From: Spirochaetaceae bacterium
Lineage (GTDB): Bacteria > Spirochaetota > Spirochaetia > Treponematales > Treponemataceae
Reading direction: 5' to 3'
DNA: 64,000 bases
Assembly (NCBI GenBank): GCA_017416145.1
Contig: JAFQDD010000020.1
Location: 25,447 to 89,446 of the forward strand
The notes beneath the pieces were generated by a model. The model searched no databases, was not told the origin of the DNA, and saw only the letters and a program-made list of their open reading frames with translations. The stretch's first letter is position 1, and each line of letters begins with the position of its first letter. The translations under genes were made by a program, and so were the position numbers. Shown one piece after another: positions 40,319 through 49,067 of this stretch.

Positions 40319-41471
40319 CAACCATTTCTTTTATGCGTTGTAGAGCAATTTTTATTTTGTTAATATCTGTGGCGTAACAACAGCGAATAAATCCTTCACC
40401 ACCAGCTCCAAAAACTGTTCCTGGAACTACAGCTACTTGATGTTTTTCTATCAATTGAGTTGCAAATTCTTCTGATGTTAAGCCAGTTTTTCGAATATCT
40501 GGGAACATATAAAATGCGCCTTCTGGCTCTGTGCAAGGTAAGCCCATTTCTTGGAAAGCTTTATACATCAAATTGCGACGTTGTTGGTAAGAAACTCGCA
40601 TTTTTTCAACTTCGTGGCCGCCATTTTTTAGACCTTCCAAAGCACCGTATTGGCTCATAATTGGGGCACAAATGCTTGAATATTGGTGCAATTTGTGGAC
40701 TTCTGCCATTAATTCAGCTGGAGCACAAACGTAACCGATACGCCAACCTGTCATAGCAAAGGCTTTTGAAAATCCGTTTAGAACGATAGTGTAATCTTTC
40801 ATTCCCGGAAAAGAACCGATTGAGCAATGTTGGTTATCATCATAAACAAGTTCACAATAAACTTCGTCGGATAAAACCCATATTTCGTGTTTTTTTACAA
40901 CTTCTGCAATTTTTGCCAATTCTGATTTTGGAATCATTCTTCCAGTTGGATTACTTGGAGAACAAATCATAATTGCCTTAGTTTTTGGTGTAATAGCAGC
41001 TTCGATTTGTTCTGCAGTTGGATAAAAACCATTTACGCTTGTATCTATGTGGACAAGTTTTGTATCACACAAAGCGGCCAAAGGTTGATATGAAACGTAA
41101 CAAGGTTCACAAATAATGATTTCATCTTCTGGGTTTAAGATTGAACGCAAAACTGCATCCACAGCTTCTGAAACGCCGATAGTAACCAAAATCTCGTTTT
41201 TTGGGTTGTAGTCTAAGCCATATTTTGAAAGATATTCAGCAATAGCTTCTCTAAGTTCTAGTAATCCCCAATTTGAAGTGTAGGATGTGTGACCTTTTTC
41301 CAAGTGATAATAAGCTTCTTCTCGAATGCTCCAAGGAGTTGGGAAATCTGGCTCTCCAACCCCTAAAGATATAATATCATCACGTCCAATTATTAAATCA
41401 AAAAATTTACGAATCCCTGATGGTGGGGTTTCTAATATTTTTTTAGAAAATCTATCTTTTCTTGTGTTCAT
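40305..41471 (-). CDS. PLP-dependent aminotransferase, class I/II
   Basis: This 388-aa enzyme has the aspartate-aminotransferase fold: 'SLGVGEPDFPTP', 'CSPSNPTGRMIP', 'LSDEVYCELVY' and the PLP Lys in 'NGFSKAFAMTGWRIGY'. A C-terminal 'RCCYATDINKIKIALQRI' contains the carboxylate-binding Arg. It could be an aromatic, alanine or aspartate aminotransferase; sequence alone does not decide. It is coupled to the Lrp-type gene upstream by a one-base overlap (TAATG). This Lrp-aminotransferase pairing is common and suggests control by an amino acid. Confidence 0.9.
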   Translation of the reverse strand: MNTRKDRFSKKILETPPSGIRKFFDLIIGRDDIISLGVGEPDFPTPWSIREEAYYHLEKGHTSYTSNWGLLELREAIAEYLSKYGLDYNPKNEILVTIGVSEAVDAVLRSILNPEDEIIICEPCYVSYQPLAALCDTKLVHIDTSVNGFYPTAEQIEAAITPKTKAIMICSPSNPTGRMIPKSELAKIAEVVKKHEIWVLSDEVYCELVYDDNQHCSIGSFPGMKDYTIVLNGFSKAFAMTGWRIGYVCAPAELMAEVHKLHQYSSICAPIMSQYGALEGLKNGGHEVEKMRVSYQQRRNLMYKAFQEMGLPCTEPEGAFYMFPDIRKTGLTSEEFATQLIEKHQVAVVPGTVFGAGGEGFIRCCYATDINKIKIALQRIKEMVDEYK

Positions 41472-41956
41472 TATGCTGTAACTCCTTCTCTAGAGTCTTT
41501 CTTTTCGTCAACGTAAACAATTTCGTTTTCTTTGTAGGTTTTTAGTACAAAGTGAGTTTTGGTGCTTCGGACACCATTTAGGGTAGAAAGTTTTCGAGCT
41601 ACGAAAAAAGAAACGTCTTGTAAGCTTTCTCCTTCGATAATAACTTGTAAATCGTAACCACCTGACATCAAATATAATGATTTTACTTGTGGAAAGCGAT
41701 ATATCCGTTCTGCAATAGCGTCGAATCCGTGTTCTCGTTCTGGAGCAACTTGGATTTCGATAACAGCTTGTACTTGGTTTTTGCTGTTTGGATTTTTCTC
41801 TGGATTTACAATGGCTGAATATTTTAAAATTACACCATCATTTTCTAACTTCGCTATAATGGCGGCAACTTCTTCCACAGTTTTTTTAGTCATGGCCGCT
41901 ATATCTTCCAGGGCCAAACGAGCATTGTCTTGTAGTAAGTTTAAGATTTCTTCCAT
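41471..41956 (-). CDS. Lrp/AsnC-family regulator
   Basis: This 161-aa regulator has an N-terminal HTH ('LEDIAAMTKKTVEEVAAIIA' at about 17-36) and a C-terminal RAM ligand-binding domain ('VKSLYLMSGGYDLQVIIEG'). It probably controls the coupled aminotransferase and itself in response to an amino acid. GGAGG lies 13 nt before the ATG, too far for normal initiation. It lies within the spacer of a TTGCAA-16 bp-TAAAAA promoter ending 7 nt before the start, so the true message may be leaderless. Confidence 0.9.
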   Translation of the reverse strand: MEEILNLLQDNARLALEDIAAMTKKTVEEVAAIIAKLENDGVILKYSAIVNPEKNPNSKNQVQAVIEIQVAPEREHGFDAIAERIYRFPQVKSLYLMSGGYDLQVIIEGESLQDVSFFVARKLSTLNGVRSTKTHFVLKTYKENEIVYVDEKKDSREGVTA

Positions 41957-42098
41957 AAGTAGATTTTTACCTCCATTTTGAATGTTTGCAAAGATTTTTA
42001 CGTTCTTTTAGAATAGTGATTTTTGTGGTTTTTTACAACTATATACAAGGAATTTTGATGGGAAGAAATATTCAGAAACGTATTTCTAAAAATCTGTC

Positions 42099-42127
42099 TT
42101 TACCTTCACTTAACTTTGAACTATAAT
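42099..42127 (+). promoter_or_regulatory. Promoter placing the transcript start at ATG 42134
   Basis: TTTACC (42099-42104), 17-bp spacer, TATAAT (42122-42127), 6 nt, then ATG at 42134. There is no Shine-Dalgarno. Confidence 0.65.
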
Positions 42128-42133
42128 TTTGTT

Positions 42134-42964
42134 ATGGCAAATAAAGAAAATAAAAAGAAATCAGGAATTGGACTTGCAGTTTGGGTTGTGGCAGCTCTTC
42201 TTCTTTTGATTGTTTTTTTAGTAACTAGAGTAAAAATGTTGACTGTTTTAAAAGAAACAGATTTTTTCAATAAGGTATTTGGCTCTGAACCAGAGTTTAT
42301 TACAAATTTTACACCAGAAAAATCTTCTGAACCAGAAGCCGAAGCCGAAATTACTGAGGAAATCATTTTAGAAAATATTTCTTCAGCAAACAGCAAAGGG
42401 AATATTTCTGTGGAAGTTGAAAAGGAAATCCCTGTGGAAGTTTCTCCTAAACCAGAAATTGTAGTGGAAACTCCAACCAAGGAAAAAACAGAGGAACCAA
42501 AGAAAATAGAAAAAACTGAAACACAACCAGTTGCAACAGTTGCAAAAATGGATCAGCATTTGTTTTTTATCGTGATTTCTGGAGATGGTTCGGTTATCAG
42601 AAAAGAAGTTGTTAGACAAATATCAAAGACAAATACACCATTAACGGCTGCTATCAATGCTTTGTTGGCAGGACCAAATATTTCAGAATCAGAAGATGGA
42701 TATATGTCCTTGATTCCTGAAGGCTCAAAACTTCTTGGGGCATCTGTGAATAATCGAGTTGCAACTATTAACTTTAGTGAGGATTTTTTATTCAACAAAT
42801 ACGGGGTTGAAGGAATTTATGGTCAGTTAATGCAAGTGGTTTATACCGCCACTGCATTTAGCAATATTGATAGTGTGCAATTTTTAATCGAAGGTGCAAA
42901 ACAAGAATATCTTGGAGAGGGAATTTATGTTGGAGCTCCCCTACCTCGCTCAGTTTTTAGATAA
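42134..42964 (+). CDS. Membrane-anchored GerMN-domain protein
   Basis: This protein of about 276 aa has an N-terminal TM helix (about 12-33), a long Glu/Pro/Lys-rich linker (about 60-140) and a GerMN domain (about 145-276: 'TPLTAAINALLAGPNISESE', 'SVNNRVATINFSEDF'). GerMN domains occur in spore germination protein GerM and in envelope lipoproteins of non-sporulating bacteria; peptidoglycan or wall binding is suspected. I start it at 42134, not the in-frame ATG at 42116, because the -10 box lies between them and 42116 would be outside the transcript. Confidence 0.8.
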   Translation: MANKENKKKSGIGLAVWVVAALLLLIVFLVTRVKMLTVLKETDFFNKVFGSEPEFITNFTPEKSSEPEAEAEITEEIILENISSANSKGNISVEVEKEIPVEVSPKPEIVVETPTKEKTEEPKKIEKTETQPVATVAKMDQHLFFIVISGDGSVIRKEVVRQISKTNTPLTAAINALLAGPNISESEDGYMSLIPEGSKLLGASVNNRVATINFSEDFLFNKYGVEGIYGQLMQVVYTATAFSNIDSVQFLIEGAKQEYLGEGIYVGAPLPRSVFR

Positions 42965-42992
42965 ACTTCCTTTGGATTATTTGTAAAATTTA

Positions 42993-43021
42993 TTGAATGT
43001 TTTATTACAATTTTGTACAAT
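42993..43021 (+). promoter_or_regulatory. Transketolase promoter
   Basis: TTGAAT (42993-42998), 17-bp spacer, TACAAT (43016-43021). The predicted start near 43028 leaves a 62-nt leader with GGAGG before the ATG at 43090. Confidence 0.8.
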
Positions 43022-43089
43022 TTAAGCAATTAGGCGAGAAAACTTTAACTTGCCGTATGTAGAGTTTATCAACAAGCTCGGAGGTTACT

Positions 43090-45066
43090 ATGAACGTTCC
43101 TGCATTGGAAAAGGTGGCATTGTCAATCCGTAGCCTTTCAATGGATGCTATTCAAAAAGCAAAATCAGGTCACCCTGGCCTACCATTGGGATGTGCAGAA
43201 TTGGCAGCGGTTTTGTATGGCGAAATTATGAACCATAATCCTAAGAATGCCGCTTGGTTAAACAGAGATCGTTTTGTCTTGTCTGCTGGACATGGATCAA
43301 TGCTTTTATATTCTATTTTACATCTAAGTGGTTATGATGTTTCCCTAGATGATATTAAGAATTTCCGTCAATTAGATTCAAAATGTCCGGGGCATCCTGA
43401 ATATGGTGTTACTTCTGGCGTTGAATGTACAACTGGTCCTCTAGGACAGGGGATTGCTATGGCAACTGGTATGGCTCTTGCAGAAACTATGCTTAGTGCA
43501 AAATTCAACACAGAAAATCACAAAATTGTAGACCATTACACTTACGCTTTAGTTGGTGAAGGTTGTTTGATGGAAGGAGTTTCCTCAGAAGCTTCAAGTT
43601 TTGCTGGTGCAAACAAATTAGGAAAACTTATCGTTTTCTATGATGAAAATAAAATTACAATTGATGGAAATACAGATGCAGTTTTTGCAGAAGATGTAGA
43701 AAAACGCTACGAAGCCTATGGATGGCAAGTTTTACGTGGTTCTATGTACGATATGGAAGGAATTGCTAAACTTGTTGAAAGTGCAAAAGCTGACGAAAAA
43801 CCATCTTTGATTATATTAAAATCTGCTATTGGAAAAGGTGCTCCAACTGTAGAAGGAAAATCAGCAGCTCACGGTGCTCCAATTGGAGAAGAAGGAGTTG
43901 TAGAAGCAAAGAAAAACCTTGGATTAAATCCAGAGGAATATTTCTTTGTTGCAAAAGAGGCTTATGATTATTTTGCTGCAAAAGAAGCCGAATTCGCAGC
44001 AAAAGAAGCTGAATGGAACAAAGTTTTTGCAGCTTGGTCAAAAGAAAATCCAGAATTAGCAAAACTTTGGGATTCTTATCAAAAAGGTGAAGCTACAAAA
44101 GAAATCACAGAAGAAATGTATCCAACTTTCCAAATTGGGGAAAAAGTTGCTACTCGTTCTGCTGCGGGAAAAACTCTCACGTTATTAACAGATTGTTATT
44201 CCAATATGGTAGGTGGAAGTGCAGACTTATCTGGACCAAACGCAATTAAGTTTGCCCCAGATAGTGGAGTTTATTCTCCAAATTCTCGGGATGGCCGATA
44301 TATTCACTTCGGAATCAGAGAATTTGCAATGGCTTGTATCAGTAATGGTATAGCTTTGCATGGTGGGTTAAAACCATTCTGTGCAACTTTCTTGGTTTTC
44401 TCAGATTATCTACGTCCAGCTCTTCGTCTTTCTAGTTTAATGAATCTACCTGTGATTTATGTTTTAACTCATGATTCTGTTTATGTTGGCGAGGATGGAC
44501 CTACTCATCAACCTGTAGAATTCTTAGCTTCTTTGAGAGCAATTCCTGGTGTACAAGTGTTGCGACCTGCTGATGCAGAAGAAGCTGTAGAAGCTTGGAA
44601 AATCGCAAAAGATGTAAAAGATCATCCGGTATGTATTTGTTTAACAAGACAAACTGTTTCTGTATTTGAAAAAGAAGATCCAGATTGGAAAAATACAGTA
44701 AAAACAGGTGCATATATTGCAAGAAAGGCTGGTGATAATCCAGATGTAACAATCGTTGCAACTGGTTCTGAAGTAAATCTTGCATTGGAAGCAGCAAACC
44801 TTTCAAAAAAAGCAGTTCGTGTTGTTTCTATAATGGACAAAAATACATTTGAAAACCAACCTGAAATGCTAATCAATACAATTCTTGGTGGTGCAAAAAA
44901 AGTTGTTGCAACGGAAGCTGGAGTTTCTCAAGGTTGGGAATCTTTAGCAACTAGTAGAAATGATATTTTTGCTATCAATCGTTTTGGAACATCTGCTCCT
45001 GGAGTAATTGCTGCCAAAGGAATTGGTTTTTCAGTTGAAAATCTACTAAAAATCATCGAACAATAA
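43090..45066 (+). CDS. tkt: Transketolase
   Basis: This 658-aa TPP enzyme moves two-carbon units in the non-oxidative pentose phosphate pathway. Signature pieces are 'KSGHPGLPLGCAEL' (residues 26-39), 'TGPLGQGIAMATGM', the TPP/Mg motif 'GEGCLMEGVSSEA', and in the second half 'DLSGPNA', 'YIHFGIREFAM' (catalytic Glu) and 'THDSVYVGEDGPTHQPVE'. Length and domain order are standard. It has its own promoter and is followed by a terminator that separates it from the Pr6Pr gene. Confidence 0.97.
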   Translation: MNVPALEKVALSIRSLSMDAIQKAKSGHPGLPLGCAELAAVLYGEIMNHNPKNAAWLNRDRFVLSAGHGSMLLYSILHLSGYDVSLDDIKNFRQLDSKCPGHPEYGVTSGVECTTGPLGQGIAMATGMALAETMLSAKFNTENHKIVDHYTYALVGEGCLMEGVSSEASSFAGANKLGKLIVFYDENKITIDGNTDAVFAEDVEKRYEAYGWQVLRGSMYDMEGIAKLVESAKADEKPSLIILKSAIGKGAPTVEGKSAAHGAPIGEEGVVEAKKNLGLNPEEYFFVAKEAYDYFAAKEAEFAAKEAEWNKVFAAWSKENPELAKLWDSYQKGEATKEITEEMYPTFQIGEKVATRSAAGKTLTLLTDCYSNMVGGSADLSGPNAIKFAPDSGVYSPNSRDGRYIHFGIREFAMACISNGIALHGGLKPFCATFLVFSDYLRPALRLSSLMNLPVIYVLTHDSVYVGEDGPTHQPVEFLASLRAIPGVQVLRPADAEEAVEAWKIAKDVKDHPVCICLTRQTVSVFEKEDPDWKNTVKTGAYIARKAGDNPDVTIVATGSEVNLALEAANLSKKAVRVVSIMDKNTFENQPEMLINTILGGAKKVVATEAGVSQGWESLATSRNDIFAINRFGTSAPGVIAAKGIGFSVENLLKIIEQ

Positions 45067-45074
45067 TAAAGGAG

Positions 45075-45130
45075 AAAAAGGTTTCTATCTTTCTTGCAAA
45101 CTTAGTTAGAGTAGATAGAAGCCTTTTTTT
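45075..45130 (+). terminator. Terminator after transketolase, or attenuator before Pr6Pr gene 1
   Basis: A 16-bp stem with one G-U pair (45077-45092 with 45112-45127) is followed by a T run. It ends only 10 bp before the next ATG, so its read-through would set expression of the membrane protein. Confidence 0.85.
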
Positions 45131-45140
45131 ATGGAAGAAT

Positions 45141-45767
45141 ATGACTACGAAACAAAAAATTGCAGTGTTATTGAATTTAGCAAGTGTTGGAGCACAAATC
45201 TATGCTTCCGCAATTTGTATTATGAGTCGTGGATGGTGGGCATTTCAATATTACACAATGGATAGTAATATTTTTGCAGCAGTTACATCAATTATGCTAA
45301 TATTTGCGTTGTTGGGGAAAGGGAAAACCTCAGAATTGGTTCATAATTTCCGATATTACTCAACATGCTGTGTGACTGTTACATTTATCGTTGTGGTAAC
45401 AATTTTGGTTCCTCTAGACGGTTGGCATACTCTTCCAAGTCGTTTGTTTCAAGGTACAGACTTGTGGTTACATTCAGTTGGTCCACTTTTGAATATTTTT
45501 AGCTTTTTGTTTTTTGAACAAGAAGTTGTGCTAAATAAAAAGCAAACTTATTATGCTTTGATTCCAACAATTATTTATGCAGTAATCGCTATTATCCTAA
45601 ATTTAGTTCGAGTTTTAGACGGACCTTATGTTTTTCTACGGATTTACAACCAAGGTGTGTTAATGACCTTTGTTTGGTTAATCGTAATTGGTTTAATGGT
45701 TTTTGGAATCGCCTTTTTGTTGAGATTCTTGAATATTAAATTAATATCAAAGTCTAAAAATCAATAA
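45141..45767 (+). CDS. Pr6Pr family membrane protein, paralogue 1
   Basis: This 208-aa protein has six TM helices. Conserved stretches between the two paralogues are 'YYTMDSNIFAA', 'FQGTDLWLHSVGPLLNIFS' and 'IPTIIYAVIAI'. It matches the Pr6Pr group (six helices with conserved prolines) of unknown function (from memory). The start codon is tight behind GGAAG. No promoter of its own is obvious, so it may rely on read-through from tkt. Confidence 0.75.
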   Translation: MTTKQKIAVLLNLASVGAQIYASAICIMSRGWWAFQYYTMDSNIFAAVTSIMLIFALLGKGKTSELVHNFRYYSTCCVTVTFIVVVTILVPLDGWHTLPSRLFQGTDLWLHSVGPLLNIFSFLFFEQEVVLNKKQTYYALIPTIIYAVIAIILNLVRVLDGPYVFLRIYNQGVLMTFVWLIVIGLMVFGIAFLLRFLNIKLISKSKNQ

Positions 45768-45775
45768 AAAAAACT

Positions 45776-45832
45776 AAACTCTCCTTTGTTTCTTGATTAT
45801 ATTTTGAGATATAACAAAATGTAGGAGAGTTT
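45776..45832 (+). promoter_or_regulatory. Ribosome-binding-site-hiding hairpin with a possible internal promoter
   Basis: AAACTCTCCT (45776-45785) is the perfect complement of AGGAGAGTTT (45823-45832), which contains the Shine-Dalgarno and ends at the base before the ATG. Inside the 37-nt loop lies TTGTTT (45786-45791), 18 bp and TATAAC (45810-45815), a possible promoter that would start near 45822, after the 5' arm. Confidence 0.6.
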
Positions 45833-46474
45833 ATGAAAACAAAACAAAATCTAGCCTTGCTATTAAATTTAGTAAGTGCTGCTTTGCAAATCTATGCTTT
45901 GGTAACAGTTTTTATGACGCGAGGATTTTCTCCTTTGCAATATTATACTGTTGATAGCAATATTTTTGCCTGTATTTCTTCAATAGTTTTAGTTGTGGCT
46001 CTGTTAATTAAGGGAAAAACACCTTTATGGGTTCACAAACTAAGATATTTCGCCACTAGTTGTATTGCAGTCACTTTCGTAGTTGTTCTTGTAATTCTAA
46101 TTCCCGCCGCAGGTTTTTCCACTATTCCAGAAATGCTTTTTCAAGGTACAAATTTATGGCAACATACGGTTTGCCCTTTGTTGTGCATAATCAGCTTTTT
46201 ATTTTTTGAAAAAGAGGAAAAATTAGACAGCAACCAAAGCATTTATGCTTTAGTTCCAACACTAATTTATGCAGCAGTTACTTTGGTACTAAATCTAATT
46301 CGGGTAATAAGAGGTCCATACGCATTTTTGTACATTTATGAACAAAGCGTTTGGATGACTTTAATGTGGATGATAATAATTGGAGGAATTGCCTATATCC
46401 TAGCAGAATTGTTAAGACAAGGTAATCTACGATTAGGCTTGTCTAGAAAAATTGTTAAAAATAACAAAATATAG
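45833..46474 (+). CDS. Pr6Pr family membrane protein, paralogue 2
   Basis: This 213-aa six-TM protein is a clear paralogue of the preceding gene, with the same order of motifs ('QYYTVDSNIFACISS', 'FQGTNLWQHTVCPLLCI', 'VPTLIYAAVTLVLNLIRVI'). The pair arose by tandem duplication and has since diverged moderately. The AGGAG site before the ATG is sequestered by a perfect 10-bp stem in any longer transcript. The C-terminus is short and basic. A terminator follows at 46518. Confidence 0.75.
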   Translation: MKTKQNLALLLNLVSAALQIYALVTVFMTRGFSPLQYYTVDSNIFACISSIVLVVALLIKGKTPLWVHKLRYFATSCIAVTFVVVLVILIPAAGFSTIPEMLFQGTNLWQHTVCPLLCIISFLFFEKEEKLDSNQSIYALVPTLIYAAVTLVLNLIRVIRGPYAFLYIYEQSVWMTLMWMIIIGGIAYILAELLRQGNLRLGLSRKIVKNNKI

Positions 46475-46517
46475 TTTAAATTCAAGAAATATAATTTATT
46501 TTGTTTTATTTAAAAAA

Positions 46518-46553
46518 ACTAACGGGAGTTCCAAATTGAATTCCCGTTTTTTA
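46518..46553 (+). terminator. Intrinsic terminator after Pr6Pr gene 2
   Basis: AACGGGAGTTC pairs with GAATTCCCGTT (one G-U), followed by TTTTTT. The stretch 46554-46708 to the SPFH gene holds a weak TTGCTT-17 bp-TAAGAT candidate promoter. Confidence 0.82.
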
Positions 46554-46708
46554 TATGTAATGTTTTCGATTTTTTTCAGTTTTCTCAAAAATATTTGCCA
46601 CTTAATCATTTTATTATTGCTTTTTATGACAAAACCTTTTAAGATTGTAAAACTAATTGGTTAATTACTCTATTTTTAGCCACATTTAACAATTTGGAGG
46701 GATTCGTT

Positions 46709-47617
46709 ATGAATACAAAAAAAATTATAATTTTAGTTTCTGTTTTAGCAGTTATCTTAGTTCTAGTTTTGACTTCTTTTAGTATCGTAGGACCAACAGA
46801 AAGAGGTATTAAAGTAACTCTTGGTGTTGCAGATGAAGAAATTTTAGGCCCTGGTCTAAAATTCAAGGCTCCATTTTTTCAAAAGGTACAAAAGTATGAT
46901 TTAACACCTATTCAATATGCTTCAGCTTTTAACTCTGTTACAGATGCAGCAATTACTTTGGATAAACAATCTATCCTTGTAAACTTTGAATTATTCTGGC
47001 GTTATGATGAAAGCAAATTATACAATGTTGCAACAAGATACAAAACACGCGAAAGTTTATATCAGCCAATATCAACATCTTTGAAAGGGATTATTAAAGA
47101 CTGTGTTGGTAAAAAATCAATTAATGAAATTACAGCAAATCAATCTCAACTTACAAATGAGGTTATGGAAAGACTTGTTAATGAAATTTCTTATTTGCCT
47201 ATTCTTGTTGATAAATTCACAATTACAAACATTGATTGGTCAGCAGAATATGACAAACAGATTGAAGAAACTGCAAAACTTAGTCAACAAGTTGAACAAG
47301 CAAAACAACAGGCTTTAATTGTTGAAGCTGAAGCTCAAAAACAAGTTAAAGAAGCTCAAGCACGTTTGGAAGCTGAAAAACTAAATGCAGAAGCAGAAAT
47401 TGCAAAAGCAGAGGGTGAAGCAAAAGCTAAAAAAATCCGTGCTGATGCAGATGCTTACGAAGCACAAAAAATTGCTGAAAATCAAGCTGCTTATTCAAAA
47501 CAATGGCAGTATGAAATTGATTTAGAAAAGGCAAAAAGATGGAATGGTAAAGAAGTTCCAGATGCAGCATATATTGTTCCGGGAACTGGAGCTGTTGTTC
47601 CTCTAAAAGCAAACTAA
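46709..47617 (+). CDS. SPFH/prohibitin-family membrane protein
   Basis: This 302-aa protein has an N-terminal TM helix (about 3-24), an SPFH domain (about 28-195: 'GPTERGIKVTLGVADEEIL', 'SILVNFELFWRYDES') and a long charged coiled coil (about 195-265) rich in EAE/KAE repeats. Prohibitin-like proteins form large ring assemblies that organise membranes and restrain FtsH. ATG 46709 follows GGAGGG; the ATG at 46694 just precedes that site. It stands alone between two terminators. Confidence 0.9.
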   Translation: MNTKKIIILVSVLAVILVLVLTSFSIVGPTERGIKVTLGVADEEILGPGLKFKAPFFQKVQKYDLTPIQYASAFNSVTDAAITLDKQSILVNFELFWRYDESKLYNVATRYKTRESLYQPISTSLKGIIKDCVGKKSINEITANQSQLTNEVMERLVNEISYLPILVDKFTITNIDWSAEYDKQIEETAKLSQQVEQAKQQALIVEAEAQKQVKEAQARLEAEKLNAEAEIAKAEGEAKAKKIRADADAYEAQKIAENQAAYSKQWQYEIDLEKAKRWNGKEVPDAAYIVPGTGAVVPLKAN

Positions 47618-47716
47618 TCTAAACTATTTTAGAATACAAAGGGGCAAGGGCTATTTCTTTTAAGTCTTTGCCTCACTTTTATTCAGAAGCTTCAAACATT
47701 GTAGAACCGAAATAAC

Positions 47717-47763
47717 AAAAAAAGGTGAGCCAAAATCATGTATGATTCTAGCTCACCTTTTTT
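47717..47763. terminator. Bidirectional intrinsic terminator
   Basis: A 13-bp perfect stem (AAAAAAGGTGAGC with its complement) encloses a second small hairpin AATCAT/ATGATT, with T runs on both strands. It separates the SPFH gene from the convergent murA. Confidence 0.92.
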
Positions 47764-47785
47764 GTTTTAAAGTTTGTATTAAAAA

Positions 47786-49066
47786 CTAAGCATCCACTCT
47801 CGTAATGTGTGCTCCCAAAGATTGTAGGCGTTCAACTAAGTGTTCATAACCACGTTCGATTTGGTAAACGTTCCGAATTACGCTTTCTCCCTGAGCGCTT
47901 AGGGCGGCAATAACCAAAGCCATTCCTGCTCTAACGTCTGGAGAAACAAGCTCGTCTCCGTGAAGCATACAAGGACCAGAAACAACGGCTCTGTGTGGAT
48001 CACAAAGAGTGATTCTAGCACCCATTCCAATCAATTTATCAACAAAGAACATTCGGGATTCAAACATTTTTTCAAAAATCAAAACTGTACCAGAAACTTG
48101 AGTTGCCACAACTGTCATAACGCTGGTTAAGTCAGCTGGGAATCCTGGCCATGGAGAATCGTCGATTTTTGGAGTCATACCACCAAGGTCTGTATCAACT
48201 TGCATAGATTGCCCCATTGGAACAGTGAGAGAGTCTCCTTCAATTTCCCAGTGGATTCCTAGTTTTTTGAAAGCCAATTTGATTGGGCGTAAATCTCGAG
48301 GTTCAACACCGGTAATTGTGATTGAGCCTTTTGTGGCAGCTGCAAGTCCAATAAATGAACCAATTTCCATGTAATCTGGGCCAATTCTGTATTCGGTTCC
48401 GTGAAGTTTTTTCACACCGTCAATTGTAAGGATATTTGAACCAACCCCAGAAATTTTTGCACCCATGGATATTAACATTTTGCACAAATCTTGCACGTGA
48501 GGTTCACTGGCGGCATTTGTGATAATAGTTTGTCCTTCAGCTAAAACCGCCGCCATAACTGCGTTTTCTGTGGCTGTTACAGAAGCTTCGTCTAAGAAAA
48601 TGTCTGCTCCCACAAGTTTATTTGTGGAAAAAACAAATTGTCCGTTGGCAGAAATGTTTACACCAAGTTCTTGCAAAGCTAAAAAATGAGTATCTACACG
48701 GCGACGGCCAATTACATCGCCTCCTGGAGGAGACATAACAACTTTTCCGCTTCTAGCAACTAAAGGTCCTGCGAAAAGAATAGAGCCACGGATTTTTTTT
48801 GTGAAAGTTGCAGGAATTTCAGACTTTTCTACTTTTTCAGCGATTACCTTCCAAGAATTATTCCCGAGGGATTCAACACTAACACCAAGAGAACGTAAAA
48901 CATCAAACATTACTCCAGTGTCTTCAATATCTGGAATGTTGTTTAAAATCACTGGTTCATTTGTAAGGATACAAGCTGCGATACAAGGAAGTGCAGCATT
49001 TTTATTTCCACTAGCTTTTATTGTTCCCTTTATCGGGAAACCACCTTCTACGTGATATTCAACCAT
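47786..49066 (-). CDS. murA: UDP-GlcNAc enolpyruvyltransferase with Cys-to-Asp active site
   Basis: MurA adds enolpyruvate to UDP-GlcNAc, the first committed step of peptidoglycan synthesis. The 426-aa length is standard. Signatures: '[12 protein letters not shown]', '[14 protein letters not shown]', '[18 protein letters not shown]'. The active-site loop, GGCAIG in E. coli, reads [13 protein letters not shown]: the Cys attacked by fosfomycin is replaced by Asp. This substitution is known in mycobacteria, chlamydiae and Borrelia and predicts intrinsic fosfomycin resistance with activity kept. It lies one base downstream of the pepT stop. Confidence 0.95.
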   Translation of the reverse strand: MVEYHVEGGFPIKGTIKASGNKNAALPCIAACILTNEPVILNNIPDIEDTGVMFDVLRSLGVSVESLGNNSWKVIAEKVEKSEIPATFTKKIRGSILFAGPLVARSGKVVMSPPGGDVIGRRRVDTHFLALQELGVNISANGQFVFSTNKLVGADIFLDEASVTATENAVMAAVLAEGQTIITNAASEPHVQDLCKMLISMGAKISGVGSNILTIDGVKKLHGTEYRIGPDYMEIGSFIGLAAATKGSITITGVEPRDLRPIKLAFKKLGIHWEIEGDSLTVPMGQSMQVDTDLGGMTPKIDDSPWPGFPADLTSVMTVVATQVSGTVLIFEKMFESRMFFVDKLIGMGARITLCDPHRAVVSGPCMLHGDELVSPDVRAGMALVIAALSAQGESVIRNVYQIERGYEHLVERLQSLGAHITRVDA

Positions 49067-49067
49067 T

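Noticed and set aside
43022..43089. Riboswitch in the transketolase leader
   Set aside because: Only weak, interrupted pairing (CGAG/CTCG, AAACT/AGTTT) in 62 nt; no TPP or other known core is visible.
46452..46664. 70-aa reading frame after the second Pr6Pr gene
   Set aside because: It runs straight through a strong intrinsic terminator and overlaps the previous stop; its content is low-complexity Phe/Leu/Ile typical of AT-rich non-coding DNA.
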